Shown: in pieces, positions 38,801 to 46,900 of the stretch
Position numbering within the stretch: the first letter of the stretch is position 1
Layout of the letters: each line of letters starts with the position of its first letter
Assembly (NCBI RefSeq): GCF_016802725.1
Contig: NC_052666.1
Span: 24,643,497 to 24,707,496, forward strand
DNA: 64,000 bases
Direction of reading: 5' to 3'
Source of the DNA: Solenopsis invicta
Lineage: Eukaryota > Arthropoda > Insecta > Hymenoptera > Formicidae
Made by a program: the position numbers and the translations under genes
Notes under the pieces: generated by a model
The model's database searches: none
What the model saw: the letters and a program-made list of their open reading frames with translations, nothing else
What the model was told of the DNA's origin: nothing

Positions 38801-41800
38801 AAAAAAGGAGATTGAACAAGAATGCTTTCTACGGTCGCAGGTCTTCGTGCTTGTATTGTTTGTGTGATTTTATATACTTTCCTCAAGTTCAATGAACTGC
38901 GCGCCGAATTAATTTTTAGTCGTAACACAATTCTAAATTGAACAAAATTAAGTAATATCACGTATTATTAAATATTAACCTTTTTCCCCCTATATTAATA
39001 AAAAAAAGGTTTTTAAATAAAATATTAGTAAGAAAGTAAAATACGTTTTGGTCAAATAGATCTGAATAGAACAGCAAGGTTACTAAATAATATTCATACA
39101 AAATGATTTCTCGATCTCTCGATGAAATAGTTTCAATCATGCGGCTATCATGAGAGCAAACGAAGCGTAGATTAATCGGGGTATTAAGGAAGTACAAGAA
39201 AATAGAGAAAACACACGGAAGAAAATAGCACTTGCAATTTTTCTGGCGCACGCGACGATTCATGGCTAGCTACCGACCGGCCCCCATATGGTACGTGCAA
39301 CCTACTTAATTGCAGCGGCGAGTAACGAGGAAAAGTGGAGCAGCGTTACGAATGGCCGAATGGCTCTCATCCTCATTGTCCCACACAAGATTTATTTATC
39401 GGGCATGCCTGTCTCATTTTCAAAACTCTCGTACCGCCGGGGCGTGGTACATAATTGTCGGTGCGCAATTTGCTATTCAAAGCGCCTCTGTGCGATCGAA
39501 ATGTAAACGACGACGCGTCCTAATAAAAAATGAGGAACCATCCGATTTCCCTTATTTGCAATTGCGACCCGTGCTACATGCGTCGCAAAGAGAATTTTCT
39601 CACGTATGAACCAATGGAATTAATCCCGGAATTAAAATTGCTCTCTATCTACGATAAAAATATTGATCTGCGAGCGAGAAACACCGAGTCAGACCAAACA
39701 AACAAAATTTCCTTTTTACACGATTAAATTATCACTTAATAGAATCATGTTTTACTTCCGTGATTTCTTCGGTCTGCCGAAGTGTGATTTATCTCTTTCT
39801 CCCTGCAGTTATCCAAACGGAGAAGGCTGCACGGCATTAGCCGTAATAGCATTTATGGTTTCTCAATCTCGAAAATCACTCTGTATTGATTTTATTGGTC
39901 GGTTGTTTGCTTGCAACTCGCGAACGAGAGTTCGAATATTCTGCCGGAGACCGGTCGCGAAAGTAAGAGTCGCCTAATATCTAAACTGACCGTCTTGAAG
40001 ATGATGCGATTTCTACGATGTCTCCGGATTAACTTGGGAGGACCGTCACGAAAAAATAATTGCAGAGCAACTTTCACGTTATCTTGCGCCGTCTTGCGAC
40101 ATCGATTGGCGAAATTTACTCATGAATCGAGCGTGTGAATCACTTACATTACATTTATCGCATTTATCGAATTTTTAGAAATGATTGAAAATTTGTGCAT
40201 TTTTACGCGTAACAATTTCTCTCTTTTTTTTTTTTCATGAAAGTTTAGATTATTTTGAATTTTTTTTGAATTTGTCTAAGCATGTTGTACATGCAAGCAC
40301 GAGATGCGACCTTTTTGGGGGAAAGAAAAGGGAGATTTTGCTTCAAGTGGTACTTGTTTACTATTGACATGTGTACCAGTATATAAGCAAGCATCATTAC
40401 TCACCGTTTGGACAGGTGAAGACATTTGTAGTAGGAACCTGCAACAGAAAGGAAGCGCATTTAACACTAATACTTAACACCTGATGATAAATTAAATGGT
40501 AATTAGTTGTTCAGTTCTAAATCGCAGTCGAAGAGACATTGAGTTCGCGTTATACAAACTAAAAAAATTTTTTCCTAAATTTTTGGACAGTAGAAAATTG
40601 TCATTGCAATCAAATTTATTATGTAACGAGAATATCGAAAGGTCTTTAATATTATTATACATACTTGACCAAAATTAGTTAATTAATACCTATATTTATT
40701 TTTACTCACTTGGAATTTTTTTTACCTGTACTATTTTCTATGCGACAATCTTTCGTTACTCTTTCATTATTTTATATTGATCAATCTTTCTTTCAAAAAT
40801 ACTCTAAACTTATGTATAATGACAGTAAAAATAATACAGGTAAAAGAATTCTAGAAAAGTATGTGTAAAAAAAATATAGATGCCTAATTGTATTTTTATC
40901 TCTAAGATTGTATTTTATTTTACTTATATTTTAGTTTGTTACAATGTTGGAAGCAATCACGGAATGACTAAAAAACTTCATTAAATTGTCATAATAGGGA
41001 ACTTTAATAACAATATTTAATAACAAATTAAAATAACGAATACGGCAATATCGGTCAAAAGCAGTTCTCAGTGCTCAATAATTTAATTTTTTTAGGTAAA
41101 TTTATAAACATTTACAAGATTCTTCCAAATTGCAAGCCGCAATTTTGCCGGACTTAAAAAACATTTTCTAAGAAGAACCCCGAAAGAGTAATAATATCAC
41201 CAAATTAAATTGCTAATCAATTTAATTATTTTTTGATGCTTGCATCTCTATTATGCCCCTTAAACCCCAAAACTGCAAAGAAAATTAAACAATATTAAAA
41301 TTAATAAAATATGAAAATGTTATTTCTTATATCGATAGATTAATGAGACTTTGCCAAAGAGGATAATTGAGAGATAGTAAATCTTGAATCCTATGGTTAC
41401 TTCACACTTGAAAGTCACAGTTTTTTCGTGTCGGATTTAAGTGTGGAAAGACGCCGGTTAGACCCAGACATGCTAGACGCATTGTTATCCGACGGGAGAA
41501 AGTGAAGATGCAATCTGTCCAACGATCTTCGTTTCTTACATCCGTCTCTCAAGAGCGCGGAAAGTATCCGCTACTCCGCGAGAGCTCTTCTCGGACGTGC
41601 TCCCGTCTGTATTTCGACGTTGCTATGCGTGCGTATCAGTGATATAACGGTGACTACATTCCGGCGAGAGGTGCGAGTTGCACTAGCTATAGAAAGGCTG
41701 CACCCTTGTGCATTCCCGCGCGCGAACGGGGACTCGAAAATCGAGTCTTCATACGCAACTTCATCAAAGTCATTTATTTATAATATATTATGATAACGGT

Positions 41801-43936
41801 AGTATCTTACGATGACATATGTTTATTAGATAATTATGCAATGCAATGCAGTTGCAGAAGTTGTACAAGGAAAGTGATAATTATTAAGTTTCTAACTAAT
41901 AGAAATTACGCATAAATGTAGCATGAAATAAAGCAAAATTAAAATCTATTTTGCAAGAGAAATTTTTAAGTTTTCTTTGCATCCGCGCTGTATCTCTACG
42001 AGTCTCTACAAAGATTTCAATTTTCCACAGCCATAACTGCCGGACAGATTGCGGAGTTTTAGAGAGGAACGTTTCGACTCTCGAGGAGACGTTCGTCAAG
42101 GCGTCATGGTAGAAACGCTTGCCTCGGAGACTTGCATTCTTGCTTACGTTCTCTCCTCTTCCGCGCATTGGGCTACCAGTTCTGCAGTTAAAATGCTCTA
42201 TCTGTGTGCGATCGCGCGGCACATACCCGGCGTGTGTATACACGCCCGTGCGGGCGCGCTTGTGTGCGCACTGAAATTCACTTTCACCTTACATATGCCA
42301 CATCTTGTGGAAACGAGCCTCGGCACCGCTAACTCCTACGGAGTCGAAGCTCGCCGCCGACATACCAATTACTTCATAACCTACGGTTGAAACTCGCAGG
42401 AATCTCGACGTAGGGCTGGTATCGCGCGAGCTCGCCCTCGCGTGTTCTCATCTCTGACCGCCTGGCCTGATGGGGCAGGGCCGCGAGCAACTTTTTCTTC
42501 ATCACAGACAAAATTACCTTCTCCCAGAGTACTTGGGTTCTTTGGGTCTAACCGATATTATTACGCTAAAAACTGGTCGGGGAGTTTTGATCAGATTCAT
42601 CATGGGAAAGAAAGAGAGAGAAACGCAGAAAAAAAATTTGTATTAAATCATTGTCTCATATATAATCAAGATCTTAAACCTTTTCGTGCCTGACTAGTCA
42701 CATGTGTTCCAGGTTCTCTTAAAATTCATATCTTTCACAAAAATAAAGATAGTGATTACTTTCATTTGAAAGATGAAGAAGATGGGAACAAAATAAGAGA
42801 AGAGTCCAGTGTAATAGAGTAAAAAAAATTTTTTTTGCATTAATCAAAAGTACATTTGAAAAATATGTTTCTGAAGTCTTAAAGTCGAATTCGTAAAAAT
42901 GACGAGGTTACAGTTTATTTTGTAAGGTGCGTTTAGGTGTGTTTGATTTCAAATATCTTTACTGCAGTTCACATAATATGGAAACTATTGTTTTTTTTGA
43001 CTATTGTAATATTTAATAAAGGTTATTATCCTATATTAAAAATCATGGAAACAATGGACATCATAATTGGACAACAATTTAAAGTACTCGACTTATTATA
43101 TAATATTGAAACAACTACAGAAAGCGGAACATCGTAGCTTAAAGAGATAAGTTTTTCGAAATAGTGTTCGGGATAACTCAAAAACTAATCGACCAGTCGA
43201 TTTCAGACAAGTCCCATCCGGTTAGTTGTAAACTTTTCTAGGGAATAGACCAATTGTTTAATTTTTTACTTATTTATAACATTTCTATCAATAATATAAA
43301 GTTGAATTTTTGGTCGAAAAAAAATTGGTTTTTTCTTCAACACGCTATAACTTTTACCATTTTTCATATGTCTTTTTAAATTATAGTCTTATTTTCTAAG
43401 ATAAACTATTTAACTTAACTTTAATAAAAATTCTGGTTCTTAGCTTTCAGATGACTATGAGAGCTATTATACTGCACACTGACAGAGCCATCGACAATAG
43501 TTTATATTGTTGTCATTTAATGATTGAATGAAGAAAATGTAAGAAACTTAAATTCTTTTGTAACCTAAAAATGCCTTTTTAAATCCCCACAAGGTTTTCT
43601 TATTCAGATATCATTAATAGTTTTTTTTTAATTCGAAAATTATTTATTTTACACTGAATTCTTCTATTAAGTTCCTCTGTTGAACGGGCTGCGATAAATA
43701 AAGCAAGTAATTGATTCCACATTTTTTTACGGATGCGCAAATATACGAAATAATTGTGAGTATCAGTAGCAGTACACGGGTTTAATTCCTAACAGTTAAT
43801 ATGCACGCAGCACGTTCCGAAGACATTGAAACTTCGGCTCGATAACATATACTTGGACGCTCACCTGAGACTCCGTTAGCTGAAGATGGCACAAGAGGAC
43901 GGCGACCCAAACGGTCGCCAATTCTCTTATCAGCAT
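11786..43936 (-). CDS. uif: Uninflatable-like giant transmembrane receptor, 35 coding exons, complete
   Basis: Large single-pass apical membrane protein. Coding exons in order on the minus strand: 43936-43865, 40438-40405, 34636-34555, 34034-33868, 32284-32144, 32019-31790, 31496-31143, 30915-30541, 30451-30283, 29573-29211, 28775-28593, 28273-28097, 28019-27817, 27725-27102, 26841-26718, 26426-25104, 24734-24285, 23904-23687, 23423-23171, 23082-22241, 21837-20954, 20843-20596, 20010-19879, 19797-19632, 19522-19271, 19040-18499, 18391-18179, 18105-17950, 17528-17405, 15209-15019, 14657-14020, 13650-13301, 13123-12921, 12258-12142, 11817-11786. All introns are GT-AG. Phases match throughout, giving 10,632 nt and 3,543 residues without a stop. 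The domain order (CLECT, LDLa, CUB, sushi, F5/8C, HYR, GCC2/GCC3, EGF array, LamG, EGF, TM) and the length match Drosophila Uif. Known of the family: required for tracheal growth and moulting, and a modulator of Notch. SVEP1-type proteins share modules but lack the C-terminal TM and tail. Exon borders are hand-called. Confidence 0.88.
12116..12258 (-). CDS. uif: uif exon 34: distal tail, with two possible donors or a read-through stop
   Basis: The exon encodes ESLHNGGKMNSLARSNAS then IYGTKDDLYDRLKRHAYTG. Three ends are possible. A donor at 12150-12149 (GTAAAA), or one 9 nt further at 12141-12140 (GTACAA), both leave phase 1 and both fit the terminal exon at 11817. Reading on without splicing gives GKKGTIPQLPS and a stop at 12118-12116. 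I used the second donor in the full model. Which end is used cannot be settled from sequence alone. Confidence 0.72.
12921..13123 (-). CDS. uif: uif exon 33: tyrosine-rich cytoplasmic tail
   Basis: Starting ASRKKEPKKMLTPATD, this exon encodes the juxtamembrane tail with clustered tyrosines (VNFYYGAPTPY, STYAHYYDDEEDGW, NFYNETYMKG). No catalytic domain is present. NFYNETY and YYDD-type tyrosines could be phosphorylation or adaptor sites, but that is inference. It enters in phase 2 and leaves in phase 1 at GTAAGC. Confidence 0.85.
13301..13650 (-). CDS. uif: uif exon 32: membrane-proximal EGF repeats and transmembrane helix
   Basis: Two EGF repeats (DCTNPCETSGEEM ... CECKPGYNGTGTVC and CLGYCDNEGVC ... 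CRCSGSFTGKHC) are followed by a single hydrophobic helix, GGIAGGVILIIIVVLLVWMI, at about residues 3400-3424. A basic stop-transfer stretch (CVRASRKKEPKK) begins at the end of this exon and continues in the next. This gives a type I topology: large N-terminal ectodomain outside, short tail inside. The helix distinguishes the protein from secreted SVEP1-type relatives. Confidence 0.9.
13777..13975. mobile_element. MITE family B (ACACTGA...TCAGTGCGT termini), in a uif intron
   Basis: The left end ACACTGAAGGAAAAATGTTA continues with AACTTAAGTAAATTTATT. It is mirrored by TTTTACCGAGTTAACAACTT, TTTTTCTCAGTGCGT at the right. Related termini appear at 36267 (ACTGAGAAGAAAATTAACTT) and 50340-50397 (right-end type, CAAGTTAGTAATTTTTTTTC). 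The element lies in the intron between exons 31 and 32. Confidence 0.55.
14020..14657 (-). CDS. uif: uif exon 31: GCC2/GCC3 array 2
   Basis: A second array of CPxGxY-type repeats: CAVGTFYDEE, CPVGTYQSESG, CPAGKYYDD, CGHGFYQPNEG, CPRGTYRTQG, CEPGTFLNG, then CPPNTSTKGSAA. It covers about residues 3098-3310. It enters in phase 1 and leaves in phase 0 at GTAAGT. The array leads into the membrane-proximal EGF repeats. Opposite-strand open frames here are composition artefacts. Confidence 0.88.
15019..18105 (-). CDS. uif: uif exons 28-30: linker domain B
   Basis: Exons 18105-17950, 17528-17405 and 15209-15019 encode about residues 2941-3097. There is no nameable domain. Visible are VFRIKMNFPTSVLC, a predicted helical stretch QGVLKQKVRNAVNSLN, a basic-acidic patch RIRTTRETNEEDGG, and the end DYACPIGQVVMAPDC that runs into the second GCC2/GCC3 array. 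The exon count differs from linker A (three against two), but both linkers enter and leave in phase 1. The 2.2-kb intron between 17404 and 15210 contains two inverted-repeat elements. Confidence 0.78.
15561..16030. mobile_element. MITE family A, copy 3, in a uif intron
   Basis: Left: TTTTTTCTAGAATTTATCTA and ACCATGATAGTTGTGAAACA, then ACATGGGATTTCAAAGAATT. Right: AAAATACCATATTGTCCCAT, AACTATTATAATTTTGAGAG and TAAATTCTAAGAAAAAATTC. The arms are clear inverted repeats with an AT-rich interior. It is located in the 2.2-kb intron between exons 29 and 30. Confidence 0.6.
16882..17320. mobile_element. MITE family C (CCTGG termini), in a uif intron
   Basis: TCCTGGTGGAAAAATTTTAA at the left is mirrored by AAAATTTTCATACCAGGGA at the right. 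The interior repeats TTTTAATAAAATTT and TTTCAATGAAA-like units. A similar interior without clear CCTGG ends occurs at about 20029-20530 in another uif intron. Confidence 0.5.
18179..18391 (-). CDS. uif: uif exon 27: sushi-like module after HYR3
   Basis: The exon starts FNFCPLLDDPIGGTQQC and continues through CEISCNAGLRFSQ and GFWRPTSNPSLP to YPACT. This is a divergent sushi module with the late tryptophan present. It is phase 1 at both ends (71 codons) and follows the HYR domain, exactly as the sushi-like part of exon 17 does. Confidence 0.83.
18499..19797 (-). CDS. uif: uif exons 24-26: laminin-G/pentraxin-like domain, short EGF-like segment, HYR domain 3
   Basis: Exons 19797-19632 and 19522-19271 and the first part of 19040-18499 encode a concanavalin-like LamG/pentraxin domain. 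Its signatures are SLTIAMWVQFTQ, DGQWHHVAVVWNG and GHLTKVQVWGRAL, at about residues 2550-2730. A short cysteine pair segment (CGQRVCPLGYGGNKC) follows, then the third HYR domain (DKIPPRVEHCPGDLW ... YVAYDQAGNSASCSFKVYV). The junction phases are 2, 2 and 1. This segment separates the long EGF array from the second HYR-sushi super-module. Confidence 0.87.
19879..21837 (-). CDS. uif: uif exons 21-23: tandem EGF array
   Basis: Exons 21837-20954, 20843-20596 and 20010-19879 encode eleven EGF repeats that continue from exon 20. The tandem run is about fourteen in all. Many carry the calcium-binding and hydroxylation consensus (for example TNINECASRPC, HTIDDCASDPC, AEIDECQSDPC, FDIDDCASDPC, with C-x-D/N-x4-F/Y-x-C). 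The repeats are Notch/Crumbs-like, consistent with the reported link of Uif to Notch. The phase-2 junction at 20954/20843 falls inside an EGF (FCV-CPSGTDGKQC). The last repeat lacks a calcium consensus. Confidence 0.9.
20029..20530. repeat. AT-rich intronic repeat related to family C interior
   Basis: Many TTTAATAAAATTTC and AATTTCAATGAA units occur in the intron between exons 22 and 23. There are no clear terminal repeats. It resembles the interior of the element at 16882-17320. Confidence 0.4.
22241..23082 (-). CDS. uif: uif exon 20: GCC2/GCC3 (ephrin-receptor-like) array 1 and first EGF repeats
   Basis: Cysteine-rich repeats of the type C-P-x-G-x-[FY] ... C-x-x-C-P (CPAGTFAGE, CPKGFYQNSD, CPFGTYTKEEG, CLECPRNSYTGE, CPAGTFTYQP, CSPGMYSDTG, CPKNFFQPQHG, CPTNMYTDGPG) form a GCC2/GCC3 array. 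EGF repeats follow, beginning CTDSVCQHGGLC and EIDIDECASQPC. The last EGF here ends CRSGYTGVDC, and the exon then leaves in phase 0 after DIT. Plus-strand open frames over this exon are artefacts of its cysteine-rich composition. Confidence 0.88.
23171..23904 (-). CDS. uif: uif exons 18-19: conserved linker domain A before GCC2/GCC3 repeats
   Basis: Exons 23904-23687 and 23423-23171 encode about residues 1691-1847 with no domain I can name. Visible are cysteines at SRSCLPM and LTQRCSAIN, hydrophobic beta-like stretches (VNMNVSFI, DFILVIVPA), and an end CSIGEVLNMDTNDVPRC that leads directly into CPAGTF of the GCC2/GCC3 array. A similar ending, CPIGQVVMAPDC before CAVGTF, closes linker B at 15019. 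The two linkers therefore look like copies of one module. Confidence 0.8.
24285..24734 (-). CDS. uif: uif exon 17: HYR domain 2 plus sushi-like module
   Basis: The exon begins DITPPKLSCPQSYVIELSD and shows the HYR end pattern YATDSSGNRATCHFQVSV. It then carries a sushi-like module (PCVDWELKPPANGG ... CENKRWTPSSMVPDC). HYR-sushi pairs occur again further on at 19040-18179. Entry and exit are both phase 1. Just upstream of this exon in transcript order, in the preceding intron, lies a perfect 153-bp palindrome (24861-25013). Confidence 0.85.
24861..25013. repeat. Perfect 153-bp palindrome in a uif intron
   Basis: Arms 24861-24936 and 24938-25013 are exact reverse complements by inspection, around a single central T at 24937. 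The outer ends read ATTTAAAACTCACGTTTC and GAAACGTGAGTTTTAAAT. The inner part is AT-rich. It lies in the intron between exon 16 and exon 17, so the pre-mRNA would contain a near loop-less hairpin of 76 bp. Confidence 0.85.
25104..26426 (-). CDS. uif: uif exon 16: sushi repeats, F5/8C domain 2 and HYR domain 1
   Basis: At 1,323 nt this is the largest exon, covering about residues 1100-1540. It encodes sushi modules (from KCVSLPDDKNEG, then DCGKPLPTPG and VCEDPGRPSDG). A second F5/8C domain follows (IPDSAINATSE ... VTGWCGKQEAFTYVSVDLG ... CLKFELMGC). Last comes a hyalin-repeat (HYR) domain (DNEAPVFQNCP ... YDYDGNVAICEINITV), an Ig-like fold common next to sushi modules. It leaves in phase 1 at a GTTAGT donor. 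Confidence 0.87.
26718..26841 (-). CDS. uif: uif exon 15: second half of a sushi repeat
   Basis: This exon starts EQHHFGDLVRFQCNFGY and continues to GVWNGTIPEC. It supplies the last three cysteines and the tryptophan of the sushi domain begun in exon 14. It enters in phase 0 after TTCGCAG and leaves in phase 1 at GTAAGT. A domain split across two exons is ordinary for sushi repeats. Confidence 0.85.
27102..28019 (-). CDS. uif: uif exons 13-14: calcium-binding EGF, F5/8C domain 1, second EGF, start of sushi
   Basis: Exon 28019-27817 carries a calcium-binding EGF (DINECTTSQCDLASTEC ...). It then starts a coagulation factor 5/8 type C (discoidin) domain, which exon 27725-27102 completes (DGWCGNSLEPGANWVTID ... 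ARYVRFRVQDY ... MKLEIAGC). A second calcium-binding EGF (DINECTIRNGGCHQKC) follows and then the first half of a sushi domain. F5/8C domains bind lipids, glycans or matrix proteins. Exon 14 is 208 codons in phase 0 at both ends. Confidence 0.88.
28097..29573 (-). CDS. uif: uif exons 10-12: four sushi (CCP) repeats
   Basis: Exons 29573-29211 (two repeats), 28775-28593 and 28273-28097 (one each) encode four sushi modules at about residues 542-782. Each shows the four-cysteine CCP pattern with a late tryptophan or equivalent, for example CPPLQPGEG ... GNWSVTYIPKC and CAPLPEAP ... GTWSDEVPTC. All three exons are phase 1 at both ends, the symmetrical arrangement typical of shuffled extracellular modules. 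The last repeat ends in PTCE with YQRF in place of the usual tryptophan. Confidence 0.88.
30283..31496 (-). CDS. uif: uif exons 7-9: CUB domains 1-3
   Basis: Exons 31496-31143, 30915-30541 and 30451-30283 complete CUB1 and encode CUB2 (starting CGGILRATPQ, with SPGYPQNYP) and CUB3 (starting CKATIIARNG, with SPSYGLNDYP and VQIYDG). Each has the typical N-terminal cysteine, the SPxYP-type strand and a C-terminal aromatic F/W-rich strand (FRASW, FSIRF, WQAEF). The domains span about residues 200-541. Exon 7 and exon 8 are both phase 0 at each end (118 and 125 codons), so either could be skipped without breaking frame. CUB domains generally mediate protein-protein contacts outside the cell. Confidence 0.88.
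31790..32019 (-). CDS. uif: uif exon 6: LDLa domain and start of CUB1
   Basis: This exon opens with an LDL-receptor class A module. It has six cysteines and the calcium-cage acidic signature DDCGDYSDELDC, at about residues 167-197. It continues into the first CUB domain (CQYY ... SPNYPHKY ... NCKWTLEGP). It enters in phase 1 and leaves in phase 0 at a GTGAGT donor. LDLa modules bind calcium and often ligands. Here it bridges the lectin and CUB regions in the extracellular part. Confidence 0.88.
32144..34636 (-). CDS. uif: uif exons 3-5: C-type lectin-like domain
   Basis: Three exons (34636-34555, 34034-33868, 32284-32144) encode about residues 36-165. Hallmarks of the C-type lectin fold are visible: an opening HCYKF with WEKAAELC, the central WLGLASLDD, and the closing pair in GECVDVAL ... 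TCESLLPFMC. No EPN or QPD triplet is present, and the usual WND near the end is replaced by HTWELTTC. Classical calcium-dependent sugar binding is therefore doubtful. The domain is N-terminal to LDLa and CUB modules, as in Uif. The first exon follows a clean GCGCAG acceptor and ends before GTAAGG. Confidence 0.85.
32285..33867 (-). other. uif intron 4
   Basis: The intron between lectin exons is mostly AT-rich. A degenerate GTTAC-type inverted-repeat remnant lies at about 32468-32640. A less AT-rich block at 33060-33250 has no supported frame. Confidence 0.6.
34144..34455. mobile_element. MITE family A, copy 4, in a uif intron
   Basis: Left CACAAAGAGAATTTCCTCTT then AATCATGATAATCATAGGAC. Right CCACTTTGTCCAACGATTAC, AATCTTAAGGGTAAATTCTG and a CGTG end. 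The interior has TTTAATAAAATTTGATT. It sits in the short intron between the first two lectin exons (34554-34035). Confidence 0.5.
34637..40404 (-). other. uif intron 2, 5.8 kb
   Basis: The long intron follows the 34-nt exon. It contains a family-B-like terminus at 36267, another possible inverted-end stretch at about 37218-37527 (TTAACTTAACTAGAT ... TTTTTTTCAGTAAA), and GC-richer patches at 36890-37080, 37740-38060 and 39270-39500. Frames in these patches do not resemble known proteins. Regulatory DNA is plausible in such an early intron. Confidence 0.55.
40405..40438 (-). CDS. uif: uif coding exon 2: 34-nt microexon
   Basis: A tiny exon between TTGCAG and a consensus GTGAGT donor. It encodes VPTTNVFTCPN plus the first base of a glycine codon, joining the signal peptide exon to the lectin domain. 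It enters in phase 0 and leaves in phase 1, exactly as required by its neighbours, and adds a cysteine just before the lectin fold. It sits alone between introns of about 3.4 kb and 5.8 kb, so gene finders may skip it. Confidence 0.72.
40439..43864 (-). other. uif intron 1 of the coding region, 3.4 kb
   Basis: The intron is AT-rich, with a GC-richer block at 41500-41760 and 42050-42600. Several frames open in those blocks, but none has a recognisable domain or splice context. Confidence 0.5.
43865..43936 (-). CDS. uif: uif coding exon 1: start codon and signal peptide
   Basis: This 72-nt segment encodes 24 residues, beginning MLIRELATVWVAVLLCHL and ending TESQ. It has a short charged start, a hydrophobic core and a polar end, as a secretion signal should. 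It stops at a consensus GTGAGC donor in phase 0, which matches the phase-0 entry of the next exon. A good acceptor (pyrimidine-rich tract then ACAG, at about 43941-43942) lies only 4 nt upstream of the ATG. The true transcription start must therefore be in a further upstream non-coding exon that I could not place. Confidence 0.8.
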
Positions 43937-43940
43937 ATTC

Positions 43941-46900
43941 CTGTAACAGACAAGAAATTCTACGTGAGTAGACGTTGGCGTTACATCGCACTGCTATAAT
44001 TAAATGATTACAGATATCGCCGGATGGTGTAACAGAGGCGGCGCGTACTTTTTCTCGAAACGTCTCGATTTTTCTCGGAATTACTCATCGATGACTAGTC
44101 ATCTATCGTCATCGGTGCATTTAGCGACGCAGTGTACGTTTCATTGCGGCAAGGATTGGCGATTGTAAAATCCGATTGTGAGTCGGATCGATGAAGCGTA
44201 GTCGTTCGTAAGCATACAACGACGTTTCTCCGTTTTTTTTTAGCCTTTGTCGAACGTTCGTCATAATCGCGAAAGAACGCGGAAGGTACACCGTCGAATA
44301 CACACCCGTTTCCATAAAATTCCTTACGGTTTCTGTGCTGAATTGTGGTACAGAGCGCGGCTGCATACTATACCTCACCCCGCGTAACCGACTGCCGCGA
44401 TAACCGTCGCTGGCCGCGAGGATTATTATTGATGACGTTACGTTGCATTGCGCACCTGTGTCTATTAACCCTGCACTACCAGATCTTATTTTTTGTCCCA
44501 CCAACCCCAGCGTGGGGTCATCTGAGTATCGCGCTGCTCTTCCGCGTTTATCACGTTCCGCAAATATGTCTAGGACGTGCTAAAATTACGGTAAAAGTAG
44601 CAGCTCTTGATCCGAAATCAAAAAGGAAGAGAAAAAATAGGAAAGAACATAAAAAGGTATTTAGTATTTGTGATTGTAACTGAATGTTGGAATAATTTTT
44701 TTTTTTAGTTAAATAATTAGAGTTAGAAATTTTCTTTTCATACTGCTATTAAAATAATAACATGCAATATGTTACACTACCAAAAAATGTGCAATTATAA
44801 TTTTTGCAATTATAATTTGATCCTTCTGACTTCCAAGAATAATTAGCATCCAGTTTATATTTTATTAAAAGCTTTTAGGATCGCTAGTGATGAATCTGTA
44901 ATCAAAATTTTAAAATTCTAAATAGCGGATCAAAATTTTCTTGAATTTGCATAAATCTTATATTCCAGGAGTTTTTGAATTTATTAATTTGAAATATGAA
45001 AAGAACTGATTCGGCCTTTTTCTATTTAAATTTTGTCAATTACATTTTTTCGGAATTATTAAATTAAAAAATTTCGATTTTAGATTTATAATAATAAATG
45101 ACTCAAGAAGCCTCTACAAAATGAGTTTCATTTAAATCCAAGAAAATGTAGTCTACTACATTGAATTTATTTTGAAATTACTTAGCTGTTTTTTTTATAT
45201 ATAGCCTTAATATTGACTTTTACAAAATAAGCCCAGAAAAAATTCACTATCTTAATTTTGTGAAATATATGTATAAGTATTTTTCACTTTTATTCCAGTT
45301 TACGAGTACTTAACGAAGTTACAGATCAACGGATAAAACTTAATAGTGTTGTTTTTTCTTTGTGAATAGTCCTATTCTTTATCTTTAAAACGAGCACAGA
45401 AGGAAGTCTTTATTTTTATGGAAGAGATAAATTTTTGAAGATCCGGAACATGTATGTCTCATCAAATACGAAATAGTTAAATGTAGTTGACACGGAAAAT
45501 TATTATAAATTATATAAAACTATTTTAGTGGCTAACAATATACATAAGAATAGAGCTGTAACAATAGAAGTGGAGCTTCTAATCATAATCATTTCAACAT
45601 TCAATTATAGTCGCAAATATACCGAATGCTTTTATCTCAGTGCGATAATTAAAACCAAATTTGTGTGTATTATCGCAGTTGCGTTTTCCAAGTCGCAAAC
45701 AGTCGTGGGTAGACGCGTGACGCAACGGTCGCGAGGCGCAGATGAGCGAACTCGTGGGAAGGCGCTGGAAAGCGATTCAGTGCCTCGCGATACATCGTCG
45801 TCGGCGTGGCACATATGGATCGCGAAAGTTTATTATATTTTGCGGTTCGCGCCGTTGTATACAGTCGCTTTTATGCAACCAACGTGCCATTGTCCGTCCA
45901 CGCGAGGCGTCACAATCGCGCCTCGCGCTTAACTGGAGCAAGCGGTCGTGCAATCTGCCGCGCGCATCCGCGTTTAATTAGCGAGGCCGTATAATTAGGC
46001 CTCCTCGGATTCGGAGATGCCGATTGCGTGAGAACTCGTGCGAGAGCTCTTCCTTAATCGCGCTTGAGATCGTGGCCTCTCAAGATTTTGGTTGCAATAT
46101 GTAATCATCATAAGAGAATGCTGAGACAAAAACGATAATCGAAAGACTTTGATGATTTTTAAGAAGCTATTAATTCTTTAACAATTAGGTACACTGTTAA
46201 ATAAAGGAGATCAGGTGAATTTATGTAAACAAAGCTCGTATGAATTTTAAAAAAGACAAACAAATTATATTATGGCCGGTCAGATAAGTAGGTGTTAAAG
46301 TTTTAAAAATATAACTTTAATATTATGAAAAATACTTACGAAACGCGACGTTTCGACTCTACGAAATTTTCCTCTTATTTTAATGTTCGGAGAGAATACA
46401 AATAAATATCAACATTTTCCTTAATTTAAGTAGATAAAATTATTATGACAAATAAATATAAGAAGTATTACACGTCTTGAATATTGCACTGTCATAAAAA
46501 CAATATAAATCATAATACATAAAAACATAAACACAACCCAATAGTTTTGATTATGTTAAATATTAAAAATATGTAAAATTAAAAAAACTATAAATCATTA
46601 TAATAACATTTACTAATTTTCAATTAAATTGAATTCTTAACTTTGGCATAAAATATGTGATTAAAAGCAACCTCTAAAGTTGAATTTAACTTTATTATTT
46701 TAGTTAAATTAACAATATCTTGATTAAGAGCAATAACGGTATACAGAAATGATTAAAAATGACTCAAATTTAATATAATTTGACTTCTCGAATTTAATAG
46801 TAGTTATACATCAAGAAAAGAGTCTTATTAATTATTATTTTTTGACAATAATTACTACCTTTGGTTATATTATTCGAATTGTTTGATAATAATTAATAAT

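Noticed and set aside
12116..43936. Splitting the minus-strand domains into two or more separate genes
   Set aside because: All 35 junction phases match, no internal start or stop is needed, and the order matches one known protein.
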